From Actinomycetes bacterium (GTDB taxonomy: Bacteria; Actinomycetota; Actinomycetes; Actinomycetales; Microbacteriaceae): a stretch of DNA of 6,948 bases. The translations under genes were made by a program, and so were the position numbers. Position 1 is the stretch's first letter, and the number at the start of each line of letters is the position of its first letter. The notes beneath the pieces are model-generated. The model did no database searches and was not told where the DNA came from. It saw only the letters and a list, made by a program, of their open reading frames with translations. The stretch is from assembly GCA_030425055.1 (NCBI GenBank), contig JAUHVN010000148.1, positions 1-6,948 of the forward strand, in the 5' to 3' direction. Shown here in pieces: positions 5,589-6,948 of this stretch.

Positions 5589-6948
5589 TCAGGCGGCGGC
5601 GTCGATGTCGGCACGGCGCAGGCGGTAGCGCGCGAGCGACAGCAGGCTCAGGGCGATGAGGGCCGCCGGGGCGACGCTGAAGCTCACGACGATGCCGACG
5701 ATCGCGGCATCCGGCTGGCTGACCAGCTCGCCGGCGGTCGAAGACACGTAGCCGGTGACGGTCAGGATGACCGACAGCAACGTCGCGCCGAGCGTAAAAC
5801 CCACGGTCTCGCCCGCCGTCCACACGCCGCTGAAGGCGCCGGCCTGGCCGGGGCCGCTCACCCGCTCGTCGTGGGTGATGACGTCGGGCAGCATCGCCAT
5901 CGGCAGCGACTGCATGCCGGCGTACGCGACGCCGGCGATCGCGACCGGACCGTAGATCCAGGCGCCGGGTACCCACAGCACTACGACGATCGACAGCGCC
6001 GCGACGGCGAAGACGATGCTCGCGACGGCGAACGTGCGCTCCTTGCCCGCGCGGCGCGCGAACAGGCCCCACAGCGGTGCCGCGAACAGCGCCGGGGCGA
6101 TGAGAGCGACGAACAGCAGCTCGATCGCGGCCTCGGAGTGCAGCACCCACGTCGCGACGTACTGGGCGCCCGCGAGCATCAGACCGGTCGCGAGCGCCTG
6201 CAGCACGAAGGTGGTCAGCAGCGCGCGGAACGGGGCGCTGCGGCGCAGGGCGCGGATGCCGGAGGCGTAGTGCTCGCGGATGCTGACCCGCGTCGGGGCC
6301 ACCGGCTCGGGTCGCGGCGTCGTCGCGGCCGCGCGACGCGCGACGGTGACGGCCACCAGCATCCCGAGCGCGATCACGACACCGGCGACGATGCCCATCA
6401 CCAGGTACCCGGTCACCGGGTCGCCGGTGATGCGCCGCAGCGCGGGGCCGCCCGCACCGAACAGCAGGATCGCGCCGGTGAGCACGACCACGCGCCACGC
6501 GAGCAGCCGCGTGCGCTCGTCGTAGCTCGGCGTGAGCTCGGCGGGCAGCGCGATGTAGGGAACCTGGAACAGCGAGAACGCGGTCGCGGTGATCGTGAAG
6601 GCGAGCAGCACCCAGATCGCGCCGACGATGGGCCCGAGCGCGGGCGGAACCGCGAAGGTGAGGGCGAAGAAAACGGGCAGCGCGAGCGCACCGACGAGCA
6701 TGAGGCGCCGGCGCGAGCCGTGGCGGGCCAGGTCGCGGTCGGTGAGGGCGCCGATGACCGGGTCGATCACGACGTCCCAGATCTTCGCTGCGGCGATCAC
6801 CACGCCGGCCGCGAGCGCCGCGACGCCGAGCGAGTCCGTCAGGTAGTAGGCCAGCACGAGGCCGGGCAACGTGGCGAAGCCGCCGGTGCCGAGCGATCCG
6901 GCCGCGTACCGGGCGATCACACCGACGGAAAGACGGCGGACGGGGGTC
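5589..6948 (-). CDS. GPH-family (MelB-like) major facilitator cation symporter, probably 5'-partial
   Basis: Polytopic inner-membrane transporter with about 12 hydrophobic segments and a hydrophilic central loop (about 192-230, numbered from GTG 6920 as residue 1). Family evidence: KIWDVVIDPVIG at 46-57, in which Asp49 and Asp53 match the cation-binding Asp55 and Asp59 of MelB and Lys46 sits at Arg52; PYIALPAELTPSYDERTRL (121-139) after the fourth segment; and MLPDVITHDER (343-353) followed by a GVWTAGE segment (365-371), as in other GPH/MFS_2 proteins. This group mostly imports sugars or glycosides with Na+, Li+ or H+. From GTG 6920 it would have 443 residues, but no Shine-Dalgarno sequence precedes that codon and the frame stays open to the window edge with plausible residues (TPVRRLSVG), so the true start probably lies outside. 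It lies 161 nt upstream of, and on the same strand as, ALDH. Substrate unknown. Confidence 0.85.
   Translation of the reverse strand, partial: TPVRRLSVGVIARYAAGSLGTGGFATLPGLVLAYYLTDSLGVAALAAGVVIAAAKIWDVVIDPVIGALTDRDLARHGSRRRLMLVGALALPVFFALTFAVPPALGPIVGAIWVLLAFTITATAFSLFQVPYIALPAELTPSYDERTRLLAWRVVVLTGAILLFGAGGPALRRITGDPVTGYLVMGIVAGVVIALGMLVAVTVARRAAATTPRPEPVAPTRVSIREHYASGIRALRRSAPFRALLTTFVLQALATGLMLAGAQYVATWVLHSEAAIELLFVALIAPALFAAPLWGLFARRAGKERTFAVASIVFAVAALSIVVVLWVPGAWIYGPVAIAGVAYAGMQSLPMAMLPDVITHDERVSGPGQAGAFSGVWTAGETVGFTLGATLLSVILTVTGYVSSTAGELVSQPDAAIVGIVVSFSVAPAALIALSLLSLARYRLRRADIDAAA

Noticed and set aside
3874..5628. Long plus-strand open frame (584 residues) antisense to ALDH
   Set aside because: High-GC codon usage suppresses stop codons on the opposite strand. 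The composition is low-complexity (Arg/Gly/Val/Asp), with no motif and no start signal, while the minus-strand ALDH is clearly real.

Overview
The window is very GC-rich (roughly 70 % or more by eye), with strong G/C preference at third codon positions, almost no non-coding DNA and ATGA-type gene overlaps. The protein sequences and the promoter style (TANNNT -10 boxes, an apparently leaderless start) suggest a high-GC actinobacterium. Microbacteriaceae (Microbacterium-like) is my best guess, from family resemblance only; no rRNA or other taxonomic marker is present. I see no mobile element, tRNA, rRNA or CRISPR array.

Layout: 1-150 is a short upstream region with three GC-rich palindromes or inverted repeats and a -10-like box placed for a leaderless transcript. 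Next are two plus-strand genes in one operon: a membrane-anchored neutral zinc metallopeptidase (YpfJ/PF04228 type, 151-1026) and a prolyl aminopeptidase (pip, 1023-2000), overlapping by 4 bp. They converge, with an 11-nt gap, on a minus-strand block. Read in its own direction, that block holds a GPH/MelB-type cation symporter of the major facilitator superfamily (6948 to 5589, probably cut at its 5' end by the window edge), a 161-nt spacer with a good promoter and Shine-Dalgarno sequence, an unusual aldehyde dehydrogenase (5427 to 3640) and a GMC-family FAD alcohol oxidoreductase (3643 to 2012). The last two also overlap by 4 bp.

How the genes may work together: the GMC enzyme (alcohol to aldehyde) and the aldehyde dehydrogenase (aldehyde to acid) form an obvious two-step oxidation module and are probably translationally coupled. 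The neighbouring symporter could import the substrate, but the ALDH-GMC pair appears to have its own promoter, so that link is weaker. The substrate cannot be read from the sequence; the ALDH is not a canonical BetB, so choline/betaine is unproven. The two peptidases share an operon but act on opposite sides of the membrane.

I found no clearly new multi-gene system. The points most worth a second look are the strongly over-represented word GGATGCC/GGCATCC across the whole window, and the divergent ALDH coupled to a GMC oxidase.
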